Shown one piece after another: positions 1-11,064 of a DNA stretch of 64,000 nucleotides. A program made the position numbers and the translations under genes. Position 1 is the stretch's first letter. The number at the start of each line of letters is the position of its first letter. The notes beneath the pieces are model-generated. The model had not been told where the DNA came from, did no database searches, and saw only the letters and a program-made list of their open reading frames with translations. This DNA is from Dugong dugon (lineage: Eukaryota > Chordata > Mammalia > Sirenia > Dugongidae): contig CM057468.1 of NCBI GenBank assembly GCA_030035585.1, positions 56,416,145 to 56,480,144 on the forward strand. The letters are read 5' to 3'.

Positions 1-267
1 AGCAGGGATTCAGAATCTATGGTGGCAGTTTTGCCCACAGATTGAATCCTTTTCAAGAGCCTTACGTTTGCTTGGCTGCAGCAGACTACACAAGTCACTC
101 AAAACTGTCAGTGATGAAAGGAAAAACACATGCAGCAAAAATTCATCACTAAGATATTAGATCCAATACAAAGGCAACAGTGCAGTTTCTGAAGATGTAC
201 ACGAACTATACACTTTTCACACCTATGTGAAAATGGAGGCTTTTGCTTCTGTGGTTTCCTTCAAAAC

Positions 268-900
268 ATTTCCCCTTTTCATAATTCTAACTCAAAAAAA
301 AAAAAAAAGACCAGATTTACTGGCCTAACGGAGACTGGAGAAACCCCAAGAGTATGGCCCCCAGACACCCTTTTAGCTCAGTAGTGAAGTTACCTCCGAG
401 GTTCACTGTTCAGCCTGGGAGTGGACAGCCCCGTAAAACCAAGTGAGACTAATGAGATACAGGAGTCCAGTGACAAGGGCCAGAAGGCAGAAGGGGACAA
501 GGAAGCTGGTGATAGGGAACCCAAGGTTGAGTAAGGATATTGTTGATGTGTTGTGAGATTGTTAACCATTGTCATAGGGCAACATGCATAGTAACTGTTA
601 ATTGAGAAACTATTTTGTTCTGGAAGCCTTCATCTTAAGTGAGAAAAGCAGCACAATTGGAAGAGCATAGTCAATGTCACTGAACTGTGCATGTAGAAAT
701 TTTTGAAATGGTGTATCTTTGGCTATGTGTATTTTCCCCAAAAAAAAAAAAAAGAGGTTGAGAAGTTAGAGGGTTGATATGTTGTGGGGCTGTTAACCAA
801 TGTTATAAAACAACATGTGCACTTCTGTTTCACGAGAAACTATTTGTTCTGTAAGCCTTCACCTGAAGTACAATTAAAAAAAAAAAAAATTTCCCCTTTT
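268..900 (+). mobile_element. 5'-truncated L1 3' end with target-site duplication
   Basis: About 609 bp of L1 3' UTR in plus orientation ends in a poly(A) tract at about 876-889. A 12-bp duplication, ATTTCCCCTTTT, flanks it at 268-279 and 889-900, so this is an independent, severely truncated insertion. The body matches the 3' UTR of the full-length L1 at 11.1-11.7 kb (opposite strand), including a repeated terminal module at about 525-640 and 757-871 with an internal A-tract at about 740-753 between them. Its orientation is opposite to HDAC9. Confidence 0.9.
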
Positions 901-2269
901 TCCCCATTTGGCCAAAATCTTATTCAATCTCTAAGAGGATGCTCAGGCCTCATCTCTGCCAAGAGGCCTTCCTTGAAGCTTCCTCACTCTCCAGGTCTTT
1001 GCCCTAGCTGAGAAGAATAGCCCCTTCTCCACGATTTCCGTACACCTTGTGACACTGCATTGGAATGATCAGGACTGTTATGCACCTATAAGCCAGAAAC
1101 TCTTCATAGAATAATAATACTCTTCATATCCTCTGTGCCTTGATAACTGATCAGCATGTAATAAATGTTCAAAAATGCTTACTGAAAGTTAGGTAATTAG
1201 AGTAGACATTGGAACAATACCTCTTGATGATACTGTTTTGTGTATAATGCCAAAAGAAAATTCAGGGAAAAAAAAAAAAAAAAACAGAATACTATGTATA
1301 ATGACTGAAATATTTTTATAGTATTGAAGACCTGAAAGGGGACACTGGAAGAATATGAGAAGACTGTCAAAGATCACTTCACAAATCCTTGCTCTGAGAG
1401 TGGAACGACATGCTATAGAGCTCTTGATATACCCTCAGTGGAAATGAGACTCAGTCAGTACAATGACGACAGGATTTTGTACTCAAACGTATAAAATCCT
1501 CTCCAGCCTTCCCTTCTTATCTCTAGCAGTTCCATTACTGTAACCTTATCTCAGAGGCTTTCATCCACAATAGTGGTAATGTTTGTTTTTCTGTTCTCTG
1601 AATTCTTGGAAATTCATAGTTTATTCCAATTATGACTTGTAGTCAATAAATATTTATTGGGCACCGACAGCCCTCAATCCAGACTTGTGTGAGACAAAGT
1701 CAGGCGAGGGATTACTTTGAGTTTCAGTATGGTACAATTTGTAAACACTTACAGCATCAGATGAGTGGTTGATAGAACCCCAGTCATACCCACATCTCCA
1801 AATTTATACTGAGCAAGCAAAGACAATGACTCAGAGAGGGCTGGTAGTGGCTTCTCTGGTTGGTGTTGAAAAAATTCCTCTGCAGGACAGTAGCAAAGCT
1901 AAAGATTTTCCTGATGCTCCTTCACATCTAATTTTGCAGTTTAGTTTTCTCCTTTATGCTAACCTTCATGTTAATTTGTGCTTGATTTTTCTCTGTCTCT
2001 CTCTTTCTGTGCGTGCGTGTGTGGGTGTGTGTGTGCGTGTGTGTTTGGTCATCTAAAAAGAGTAACTCTTGACGAAGTAATGGCAATGTGAAGGGAGCTG
2101 GATGGTAAAAAAACAAAAAAATCTGACTTTCCTTGCTTTGTTAACTTGTATTTTCTAATAGCAAAGCTTTCTCATTAAGTGTTTTCCTCTCCTGACAAAC
2201 TTAAAACCAGTATATGATTGCTAAATTTCAACATTATTAGAAGATAAATAACTTACCCTTAGTTAAGTT
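901..2269. other. Intronic sequence, mostly unique; (GT)n at 2009-2046
   Basis: No gene was seen. A (GT/GC)n microsatellite lies at about 2009-2046, and there are weak L2/MIR-like tails near 1150 and 1645 (AATAAATATTTATTGGGC type). The short open frames around the GT repeat are artefacts of low complexity. Confidence 0.6.
2009..2046. repeat. (GT/GC)n microsatellite
   Basis: An imperfect alternating G-T/G-C run (GTGCGTGCGTGTGTGGGTG and onward), preceded by a CT-rich tract. Confidence 0.85.
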
Positions 2270-2598
2270 TGGTGACATAATCACAATTTCTTTATTTATG
2301 TCATTGTTCTGGGTAAATGCTCAGTAGTAGTAATTGAAAAACCCAAGTATTTGGAAATATAAGAAAAACAAGATTCTAAATGTAGAGTCTGAGTTATGTC
2401 TTTAAGATAAGTTTGCCACATTAAATTAAGGACCACTACGCCACCAGGATTTCCAGGCAATAACACATTTAGGTATTAACACATTACAATATGTGCCAAT
2501 TATAATAACTCTATGTATGTTCTATTGTGCTCTGTCAATATAAATTTAATTATTTGTACCTGGTTAGAAGTTTTAAAAAAAATAATTTTAAGACATAC
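2270..2598 (-). promoter_or_regulatory. HDAC9: Possible alternative HDAC9 3' end (read-through tail and poly(A) signal)
   Basis: If the donor at 2598 is skipped, the frame adds Ser-Met-Ser and stops at TAA 2590-2588. An AATAAA hexamer follows on the minus strand at 2296-2291, about 295 nt after the stop. Human HDAC9 is known to have an isoform ending by read-through at this exon, so a short 3' UTR here is plausible. Use of this signal is inferred. Confidence 0.45.
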
Positions 2599-2683
2599 TT
2601 TGAATGTCAGTGGTCTTCTGTAAAGAAATCACGGCATTCATATTTGGGGTTTGATGCAGAATATCTTCTGGAAGTGGCTCCAG
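2599..2683 (-). CDS. HDAC9: HDAC9 coding exon following the 134-bp exon
   Basis: This is the next HDAC9 exon, encoding the end of the deacetylase domain. On the minus strand a pyrimidine-rich tract ends in AG at 2685-2684, the exon starts CTG GAG CCA (LEPL), and after 85 bp a GT donor (gtatgt) begins at 2598. The 28 full codons read LEPLPEDILHQTPNMN followed by AVISLQKTTDIQ, leaving one base of a split Ser codon. The upstream exon ends on a whole codon, so phase matches. Reading through the donor gives S-M-S and then TAA at 2590-2588. In human HDAC9 the same read-through yields the tail of a catalytic isoform. Compared with remembered human sequence there are about five changes, including Ile-Ile-Glu to Thr-Thr-Asp near the end. 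The long-isoform terminal exon starting KYWKS was not found in 1-2598 and should lie outside the window. Confidence 0.93.
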
Positions 2684-2699
2684 CTGCAAGAATAGAAAA

Positions 2700-5616
2700 T
2701 AATATGAGCAGTATATTATGGCTTTATAATAAGTCTCACAGAAGCAAAGCAAATTGAAACAACCTAATCCTCAGGAAGAGCTTGCTCTAGGAACTAGTTC
2801 GCATTCTGCTGGTATCAGTTCTAAATGTATACCCAGTTTTATCTTCTGTTTTGCAGCCATGTAATTGAATTCCAAGGGGCTTTTCCATTGGTTGCAAAGC
2901 TAATCTATGAAGTCCCTGAAGCAGGTGCATGTCTGTGTATTATTCATTAAAAATCTGAATTATTTGGGTAATTTTTGTAGGTCCCTCACAAACCAAATTC
3001 CATCATGTCTGTATATGCAGCTGGGCCCTACAAACAAAACCTCAGGGAGACAGACAGAAAGTAGGCGGTCTGTTACCCGTACTTCTGCAGTGTTTTTTCA
3101 TCTAGCCACCTTACACATTCAGACACTTCACAGTGGGAAGCCATGAGACACAGCTGCTCTTAGCCAACTGCTGTTAAATAAAGTAGTAGAGAAAATGTTC
3201 AAATAAAACCAAAGGTGAAATAACTGTACGTTTCCATTTAACTTCCACTTTATTCTTAACTGTGCATATGTCCCTGCGTAAGCAAAGGGCAAATTCCTTT
3301 CTTGCAAATCTATCATGTTCTTCTGGAATTACACTGATTTTTCATGGAGAAGGTCAGTAAATATTGCTCTGCCAGAAACGAAGAGGAGCTTTAAATCATT
3401 TATGGAGCTTTTTCATCAGACCTAAGTCTGATGATGCATCTCTCAGAATGCCCTGGCAACGTAGCTGGGTGTGTTGCAGCAGAAAGTGCGTGGCCAGGAC
3501 ACTTGTAGACAAAATAGCTGTCCAGCTATTATTACCCAGAAAGCAAGCAAAGTAATAGGAACGAAGGGATTAAGAATAAAGCAATTTCCCCAGAAAATTT
3601 AAAGTTATAGTCTTAGATACAAATTGATGGTCATACTATCATATGGTTGTGGTGTGAATGAGAACCAATGTCACTACAACATTGTACCAAAACGTGAACT
3701 AATCTACGTCTCTTCAGCTGAAGAGAAGACTAAAAAGCTCAGAGCTTCCAAGTTTCCACAGCACATGTGAGTGAATCTTCTCCCCAGGGTCTCTCTGAAT
3801 TGATTATTCTGGACTTCAATCATGGGATCTAAAACAATAGCACCTTTCTTCCAGATGCCATAGCATAACAGACTAGCTCAGGATATTTATACATGGGCAA
3901 ATTCACTAAATATAGCTTTCCAGAGCATTTTTCTTAGCTGCCAAAGAAAAACCTTTAAAACATCAAAAGGTTTATTTGCAATACAGTTTGGTGAGAGGGG
4001 AAGAAAACACACACTGTCGGCGAAAGTTTCTGAAAGCTTAAACTCAAAATTTGTTAAAAATTATTTTTATAAAGCTGGTATTTCAGATAGTATCTTCAAG
4101 AATATGTTATCCTAGTAACACCCTCATAACTCAGAGGAACTACTGAATCATAAACTGAAGATTACTTGGAAAACTCTTACTCAAGGATTAGACAGGGTTT
4201 AGCCACCTTGCTCATAAATAATCTTTCCTTTCACTTATGTCTCAGGGCTTAGAGAAAAAAAAATCTAATAGAAATCAGCTAGACTTTACTAATAAAATCT
4301 TTTGAAAGATCACCCTATGTTCAAATATTTAAGAATAAACACACAAGGTGATGTCAGCGTATTAAATCCTTGAAAAAAGCCTCCCTGTAGCTTCAGAGAG
4401 AAAATGCTGATGACAAATTGAAAGGTGACAGCTACTGGAAAGAAAACTACAGGCCGATCACTAATGCAAAAACCAACTTCTGGAACGTTCTTCCATTGAG
4501 ATCTGTGCGATATTTTTAAGACCTGTGTTTTGTAGAAAGTATACGTGATTCAGGGGGTTGAGAGTAAAAATACAAACAACTCTAAACCCCCAATTTGGGA
4601 TCTTCAGTTACATACGACAAAGTTGTGTCTACTCATAAAAGCAACCCAGAGAATTAAGGCAATTACATGATAATTTAAGCCTCCCAAACCATTTCCCCTG
4701 CATGTTTTAGGTGAATGTCGTTTAGAGGATTTAACCTTCAGTAAATTGCCCCAATTTGTTTCATTTTGACTGTATACACACAGACAGAGCTGAATTCACA
4801 AAGTTCTCAATGTAGGTTCTTTATATTTTCTCTGGTAGCTCTGCAGAAAAGGCAAGGGTAATACTCTCCCAGTTGGCAAGAAGGCAAGCAGCATTTAGAG
4901 TCTGTTTTCATTAAATTAAAACCATGTATGGAGGGACCACAGAATTGAGTTGTCTTTTCTGGAGAGTTTGTTGATTTAATCATTCACAATTATAAGTACT
5001 TAAAACATCTGATTGAAGCATCTATTTAATAAATATTTATGAATATTAGTCATTATTAGTAATCTGATAACTTCCTATAATGAAATCATATTAAATAAGT
5101 ATTCATTTTTATAAATTTGTAGCAAAAAAATACGAATATGCAGTAAAGCTGTGTTATATATTTAGTTTGGCTGATAAGATGTAGTGGAAATACTGGCTTT
5201 TGAGGCTAATTAACGTTAGTAAGAGTTATTAAAAGATAAATAAGGAAGTAATTTATGCAAACCAGAGAACTTTTGAATACAGACTTTACAACAAGATGAA
5301 ACAGACGCAGAAGTAGGAAATATTACACACCCATCATGCCATTTCTGCTGGGAATTCGGTTTAGTAATGATAATTATCATGGAGTTATAAGATACACTAG
5401 ATACTTTTAGCACAAACTCTAGACATATGAGGCTCTCATCCAGCTTTACTGTATCTAAAGCTAATCCCAACAATTACTTACAGCAATTCTTTATAAATTT
5501 TCAGGCTCAGTGACAGGGAAATTTATTTTCCTACATCTTTTACAGAAAGTTGCAATACTATAGTGACACAATTCAGAAGTTTAAGTTGCACATACTACAT
5601 AATTACTAAGTACAAT
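2700..5616. other. Repeat-poor intron sequence
   Basis: About 2.9 kb of AT-rich intron without a recognised transposon or exon. The open frames present (for example 2907-3146 and 5216-5473) have no recognisable domain, coding-like composition or splice context. Confidence 0.55.
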
Positions 5617-5628
5617 AGCTATTTTTTT

Positions 5629-5836
5629 AAGGAGCCCTGGTGGTGTAAAGGTTAAGTGTTCGGCTGCTAACCGAAAGTCTGTTGTTTCAAACCTACCCAG
5701 CCGCACCAAGGGAGAAAGACCTGGAGATCAGCTTCCATAAAGATAACAGCCTGGGAAACCCTACGGGGCAGTTCTGCTCCGTCACATGGGGTGGCTGTGA
5801 ATCAGAATCAACTTTAGGGCACCCAATAATAACAAG
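5629..5836 (+). mobile_element. AfroSINE (tRNA-derived SINE)
   Basis: Starts GGAGCCCTGGTGGTG and keeps the tRNA-derived head with A-box-like GGTTAAGTGTTCGGCTG. It runs into the AfroSINE body (GGGAAACCCTACGGGGCAG). The flanks share AGCTATTTT at 5617-5625 and 5839-5847, a likely target-site duplication. Confidence 0.9.
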
Positions 5837-5943
5837 ACAGCTATTTTAAAGCACCATTAAAAATAGTGGACATTATCATCTTGTGACTAAGTATTTTTCA
5901 GGTTTTTTAGAATCAGATTATTTAAATCATCAAAAATTATTTC

Positions 5944-6150
5944 AGGAGTCCCTGGGTGACACGAATGGTTAAGTGCTGAACTACTAACCAAAAGGTTGGC
6001 GGTTCAAACCCAGAGGCACCTTGGAAGTCAGTCCTGGCGATCTGCTTCTGAAAGGTCACAGCCTTGAAAACCCTATGGAGTAGTTCTACTCTGTACAGCT
6101 GGGGTCGCTATGTGTCAGAATGGACTTGACAGCAACTAACTATCAACCAA
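5944..6150 (+). mobile_element. AfroSINE, second subfamily
   Basis: Begins AGTCCCTGGGTGACACGAATGG and carries the longer body with CAGTCCTGGCGATCTGCTTC, which marks a subfamily different from the copy at 5629. It ends TTGACAGCAACTAAC, the RTE-shared tail. About 110 bp separate it from the preceding SINE. Confidence 0.88.
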
Positions 6151-6519
6151 ATCCAGAATCTGGATATTCTGTAGGACAAAAATCATTTCAGTTGGCTAAG
6201 ATCCATCTATGGAAATAGGCAAGGGATATCCTTGGAGTGGCTCTTGAGTAAGTTTAAAAAACTTGCTCTATACCTATGAGAATGAAAATCAGCTCACTGT
6301 TATTTGCATGATTTGGAACAAAACAGAAAAGAAGCTAAACAGAGTCTTTACAGATATAACAAGTACATAAGGAGGGATGTACACATCAGCTAAGCAAAGG
6401 GTCTACTAAATACTCAGGTTAGCTTTTATTCTGTTTTTTGGTATCTCCCAAGTGTGCCAAGTATTTTCTCCATTCTATATGTTGTTCTGCTCCCTCTAAC
6501 TTCTCTTTTCTCTGTGCTT

Positions 6520-6790
6520 CTTTGGATTGGTGAAAGCTTACTAATCATTCGAGAACCAGCTCAAACACTGCCTGCTCTTGAACCCTTTCCTAAAATTCTC
6601 TGATAGAACAAATTGCTTCCACCTCTGTGACTCACGTATCCACAAATACCCTTGCTTACTCTATGAAACACATTACGTTGTACTCAGCCATGTCTGCTAT
6701 CCTCTACCATGTTGTGAGCCATTTACAGGCACAGATAGAGCCCTGTATAAGGTAGGCATTTAAAAAAAGTTGTTGAATGAACAGAGGAAG
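6520..6790 (+). repeat. L2 LINE 3' fragment
   Basis: Resembles the L2 3' end: AACCCTTTCCTAAAATTCTC, a cysteine/proline-like degraded frame, then a tail ending GTTGTTGAATGAACAGAGG. It is ancient and diverged. The 146-codon minus frame that overlaps it has no recognisable domain. Confidence 0.55.
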
Positions 6791-7164
6791 TATTAATCGA
6801 CAGAAAACATGGAGAGGTGCTTTTCTTTTGCTCTCTGCAGCTAACACACATAGATGGGAGTGGTTTCTACCTCCTGGTTGCCTGCTATAATCAAGATATG
6901 GTTTTATGGTGAAGGACCAGAAAGAACAATAATTTGTTCTTTCTATGGTGAGTTGACATTGCAGAATTGTCAGAAAGTTATTTTCTTTACCCATTGGTAG
7001 AGTTTCCTGAACAGTAGACAGATCAGAAATGCAGGGAAATAAAGAAGAAATAGTCCCAGAGCAAGAAGCAGCAGCATGGCAATTCCAGTGATTCGAAGAG
7101 AAAAAAATCACTCTCAGCTGAGCAGGAAAAAAAAGCAAGAGCATAAAGGGAAGATAAAATCAGA

Positions 7165-7366
7165 TTTTGAATGGAATTGAACTTAATCTCTAGTTCAATT
7201 CTGGGAGAATTGGTATCTTCACAATATTAAGACTTCCAATCCATGAACATGGTTTATTCCTTCATTTATTTTAGATCTTTGTTAATTTCTCTAAAAATAT
7301 TTTACAGTTTTCTCCACAGGGGTCATATTTTTGAAAGATTTATTCCTAGGTATGTGGTATGTTAAA
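7165..7366 (-). mobile_element. Ancient L1, inverted 5' portion (segment 1)
   Basis: Antisense L1 ORF2 sequence; the minus strand reads the region equivalent to RLNIVK...LPK (plus: GAATTGGTATCTTCACAATA). It continues after later insertions at 10.6-11.06, 19.45-19.53 and 19.77-20.88 kb. It corresponds to ORF2 sequence lying immediately upstream of where the sense part at 20985 begins, as expected for twin priming. Confidence 0.75.
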
Positions 7367-7575
7367 GGACCCCTGCTGGTGCAGTGGTTAAAGCACTTGG
7401 CTGCTAACTGAAGGTCTGCTATTGGAACTTACCAGCTGCTCTGTGGGAGAAAGATGTGGCAGTTTGTTTCTGTAAAGATTTACAGCTTTGGAAAACCCCT
7501 GGGGCTATTCTACTGTGTACTTTAAGGTCAGTATGAGTTGGAATTGACTCGACACCAGTGAGTTTGGTTTTTTGT
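7367..7575 (+). mobile_element. AfroSINE inserted in the ancient L1
   Basis: Head GACCCCTGCTGGTGCAGTGG, then GGCTGCTAACTGAAGG, and body ending GAATTGACTCGACACCAG with a T-rich tail. It interrupts the antisense ancient L1, which resumes briefly before the RTE element. Confidence 0.88.
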
Positions 7576-8858
7576 TTATTTGATATGTTTGATACTTTGT
7601 AAATAGTAACTATATATGTTGTTGTTGTTGTTAGGTGCTGTTGAGTCTGTTCTAAATCAGAGTCACCCTATATACAACAGAACAAAACACTGCCTGGTCC
7701 TGTGCCATCCTCACAGTCATTGGTATGCTTGAGTCCATTGTTGCAGCCACTGTGTCAATCCATCTTGTTGAGGGTCTTCCTCTTTTTTGCTACGAAGTAT
7801 GATGTCCATCTCCAGGGACTGATTCCTCCTGAGAACATGTCCAAAGTACACCATCTTTGCTCATAAGGAGCATTCTGGACATACTTATTTCAAGACAGAT
7901 TGGTTCATTACTCTGGTAGTCCATGGTATATTCAATATTCTTCCCCAACACCATAATTCAAAGGCATCAATTCTTTTTCAGTCTTCCTTCTTTCACTGTC
8001 CAGCTTTCATGTGGATATGAGTCGATTGAAAATACTGTGGCTTGGGTCAGGTGCACCTTAGTCCTCAAGTGACATCTTTGCTTTTCAATACTTTAAAGAG
8101 GTCGTTTGCAGCAGATTTGCCCAATGCAATGTGTCATTTGATTTCTTGACTGCTGCTTCCATGTGTTGACTGAGGATCCAAGTGAAATTAAATCCTTGAC
8201 AACTTCAAACTTTTCTCCAATTATCATGAAGTTTCTTATTGGTCTGCTTGTGAGGATTTTTGTTTTCTTTATGTTGAGGTGTATACTGAAGGCTGTAGTC
8301 TTTGATCTTCATCAGTAAGTGCTTCAGGTCCTCTTCACTTTCAGCAAACATGGTTATATTGTCTGTATATCACAGGGTGTTAATAAGTCTTCCTCCAATC
8401 CTGATGCCAAGTTCTTCTTCATACAGTCCAGCTTCTCTGTTTATTTTCTCAGCATAGAGATTTAATAAGTATGGTGAAAGGATACAACCCTGACACACAC
8501 CTTTCCTGACTTTAAAACATGTAGTATCCCTTTGTTCTGTTCAAAGGATTGCCTCTTGATCTATCTACAGGTTTCTCGTGAGCACAATTAAGTGTTCTGG
8601 AATTCCCCTTCTTCGCAATGTTACCCATAATTTGTCATGATCCACACAGTGGAATGCCTTTGCATAGTCAATAAAACACAGGTAAACATCTTTCTGTTAT
8701 TCTCTGCTTTCAGCCAGTGATATCCCTTGTTCTACATCCTCTTCTGAATCCAGCTTGAATTTCTGGCAGTTTCCTGTCTATTTACTCCTGCAACCGTTTT
8801 TGAATTGTCTTCAGCAAATTTTATTTCTGTGTGATATTAATATTGTTTGATAATTTCC

Positions 8859-9074
8859 TCATTCTGTTGGATCACCTTTCTTTGGAATGGGCACAAATAT
8901 GGATGTCTTCCAGTAGGTTGGCCAGGAAGCTGTCTTCCAAATTTCTTGACATAGACAAGTGAGCACCACAAGCACTGCATCTATTTGTTGAAGCATCTCA
9001 AATGGTATTTCATTAATTCCCGAAGCCTTATTTTTCGCCATTCCCTTCAGTGCAGCGTCAACTTCTTCCTTCAT
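8859..9074 (-). pseudogene. RTE reverse-transcriptase fragment
   Basis: A 71-codon remnant of the RTE polyprotein at the N-terminal side of the RT domain, with NKASGINEIPFEMLQQIDA and the adjoining EIWKTASWP segment. The frame is cut on its upstream side by the LTR insertion at 9074. The homologous region is better preserved in the copy at 52.0 kb (NKAPGIDGLPSEMFQQTDAA). Confidence 0.85.
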
Positions 9075-9579
9075 GTCTTAGTCATCTAAGTGCTGCTTTA
9101 ATAGAAATACCACAGGTGGATGGCTTTAGCAAAGAGAAGTTTATTCTTTCACAGTCTAGTAGGCTACAAGTCCAGACTCAGGGCGTCAGCTCCAGGGGAA
9201 CACTTTCTTCATTGGCTCTGGAGGAAGTTTGTGTCATCAATCTTCCTTTGGTCTGGGAGATTCGCTGCGCAGGAACCTCAGGTCCAAAGGACGTGCTCTG
9301 CTCTCGGCACTGCTTTCTTGATGGTATGAGGCTCCCATGTGTCTCTGCTTGCTTCTCTCATTTACGTCTCAAAAGAGACTGGATTAAGACACTATCTAAT
9401 CTTGTAAACCTCATCAGTATAACTGCCACTAATCTATCTTATTAGATCATAGTGATTGAATTTACAACACATAAGTAAATCATAACAGATTACAAAATGG
9501 TACACAATTATACAATACTGGGAATCATGACCCAGCCAGGTTGACAGATATTCTGGGGGACACAATTCAATCCACGGCA
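9074..9579 (-). mobile_element. Solo LTR (ERVL-MaLR type) inside the RTE element
   Basis: A 506-bp LTR in minus orientation with TG...CA ends on both strands. It is flanked by 5-bp target duplications CTTCA (9069-9073) and CTTTA (9580-9584). Read on minus it starts with a GAATTGTGTCCCCC motif and ends with an AATAAA-bearing tail (GAATAAACTTCTC). It is the same family as 61204-61711. No internal region is present, so it is a solo LTR. It splits the RTE copy cleanly and is therefore younger. Confidence 0.9.
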
Positions 9580-10399
9580 CTTTAGTACCATTGGTTCTTG
9601 ATCATATGCTATCTCCTGATGTGGATGAACTTTGACCAGTTGGTTTTGGTACTCTGTAGTCCTTCCCTCTTCTTTTGATGCTTCCTGCATCATTCATTAT
9701 TTCCCCCGTAGAATCCCTCAACATTACAACAGGAATCTTGAATTTTTCTTCAATACTTTCAGCTTGAGAAATGCTGAGTATGTTCTTCCCTTTTGGTTTT
9801 CTAACTCCAAGCCTTTGCACATTTTATTATAATACTTTACTTTGTCACCTTCAGCCACCCTTTAAAATCTTCTCTTCAGCTCTTTTACTTCATCATTTCT
9901 TCCTTTTGCTTTAGCTACTGGACGTAAAAGAGCAAGATTCAAAGTCTCTTCTAACGACTTCCAATTTTCCTAGATTCATACTTCTTATATTCCATGTTCT
10001 AATTACTAATGGATATTTTCAGCTGTTTCTTCTCATTTTGAGTCCTGCCACATCAGAAAATTAAGATCCCAAAAGCTTCACTCCTTTCACATCATTAAGG
10101 TCGACTCTACTTTGAGGAGGCAGCTCTTCCCCAGTCTTATTTTGAGTGTCTTCCAACCTGAGGGCTCATCTTCTGGCACTATACCAGACAACGTTCCACT
10201 GCTATTCATAAGGTTTTCACTGGCCAATCTTTTCAGAAGTAGATTGCCAGGTCCCTCCTAGTCTGTCTTAGTCTGGAAGCTCCTCTGAAACCTGTCCCTC
10301 ATGGGTGACCCTGCTGGTATTTGAAATACTGGTGGCATACCTCCCAGCATCACAGCAACATGCAAGCTAGTACTGTAGGACAAACTGACAGATGTGTGG

Positions 10400-11064
10400 G
10401 GAAATATATCTATATATATATACACATACATATATACAGTATTTTATTTAAAACTTTTTTGAAATAATTTTAGATATGCAGAAGAGTTAATAGATAGTAT
10501 AAAGAGTTCACATTTACCTTTCACTCATTTTCTACTAACGTTTACTTATTACATAAACACATTATATTTTTAAATTTTTATTTGCTACAGTTTATGATGG
10601 GTATATATTAATACACATACAATTGATTTTTTAATTAACTTTGTATCCATCAACCTTGTTAAATTTACATATTAATTCTGAGTGTTTAATTTATCAAATG
10701 CTTTTTAAACATCTATTGAAATGGCTATATTATTATTCTCCTTTCTGTTAATAGGGTAAATTACAGTTAGTAATTTTGGAAAGTTAATACAATGTTACAT
10801 TTCAGGGATAAATTCATTTTTGTTATGGTGATTTTTAGATATTGATGAGTTAAGAATATTTTGTCTGGAGTTTTAACTTCTATGTTCAGGAGCAAGATTT
10901 TCCTATAATATTCCTTTTTTATAATGTTCATTTGAGTTTTTGTTATCAGTGTTATTCTGACCATCAAACATCAGTTGGGAAGTAGTCTTCCCTTCCCACG
11001 CTGCTCCCCACCTTTCCTCTAAAGGTGTTTGTTTCATATTGATATTATTTCTTCCTTACATTTT
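10400..11064 (-). mobile_element. Ancient L1, inverted portion (segment 2), with an AT-rich insert
   Basis: From about 10620 the plus strand reads antisense L1 (AACTTTGTATCCATCAACC, ATTAATTCTGAGTG). 10400-10620 is AT-rich, contains a (TA/CA) run at 10410-10440, and resembles another old repeat I cannot name. The segment ends at the target site of the 8.4-kb L1. Confidence 0.65.

Larger units (their letters stand above)
7615..10400 (-). mobile_element. RTE LINE (RTE1_LA-like), interrupted by an LTR
   Basis: A minus-strand RTE retrotransposon. Its 3' end is at 7615 (GTTGTTGTTGTTAGGTGCTG on plus, the reverse of the (AAC)n tail). RT-domain remnants are at 8859-9074, with the conserved stretch EIWKTASWP and a PIPKKGDPTE-like motif. 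The 5' side reaches about 10400 (GGGTGACCCTGCTGGTATTT). A solo LTR (9074-9579) splits it. The apurinic-endonuclease region seems to be missing near 9958, where RT-proximal sequence joins directly to sequence that lies much further 5' in the family; this is judged from memory of the consensus. Many stops and frameshifts make it inactive. Families of this type supply the machinery for AfroSINEs. Confidence 0.9.

Noticed and set aside
1-2598. Searched for the next HDAC9 exon (long-isoform C-terminus beginning KYWKS)
   Set aside because: No matching sequence with splice sites was found, so it presumably lies beyond the left edge.
6704-7144. A 146-codon minus-strand open frame
   Set aside because: It overlaps an L2 fragment, has no recognisable domain and no paired splice sites.
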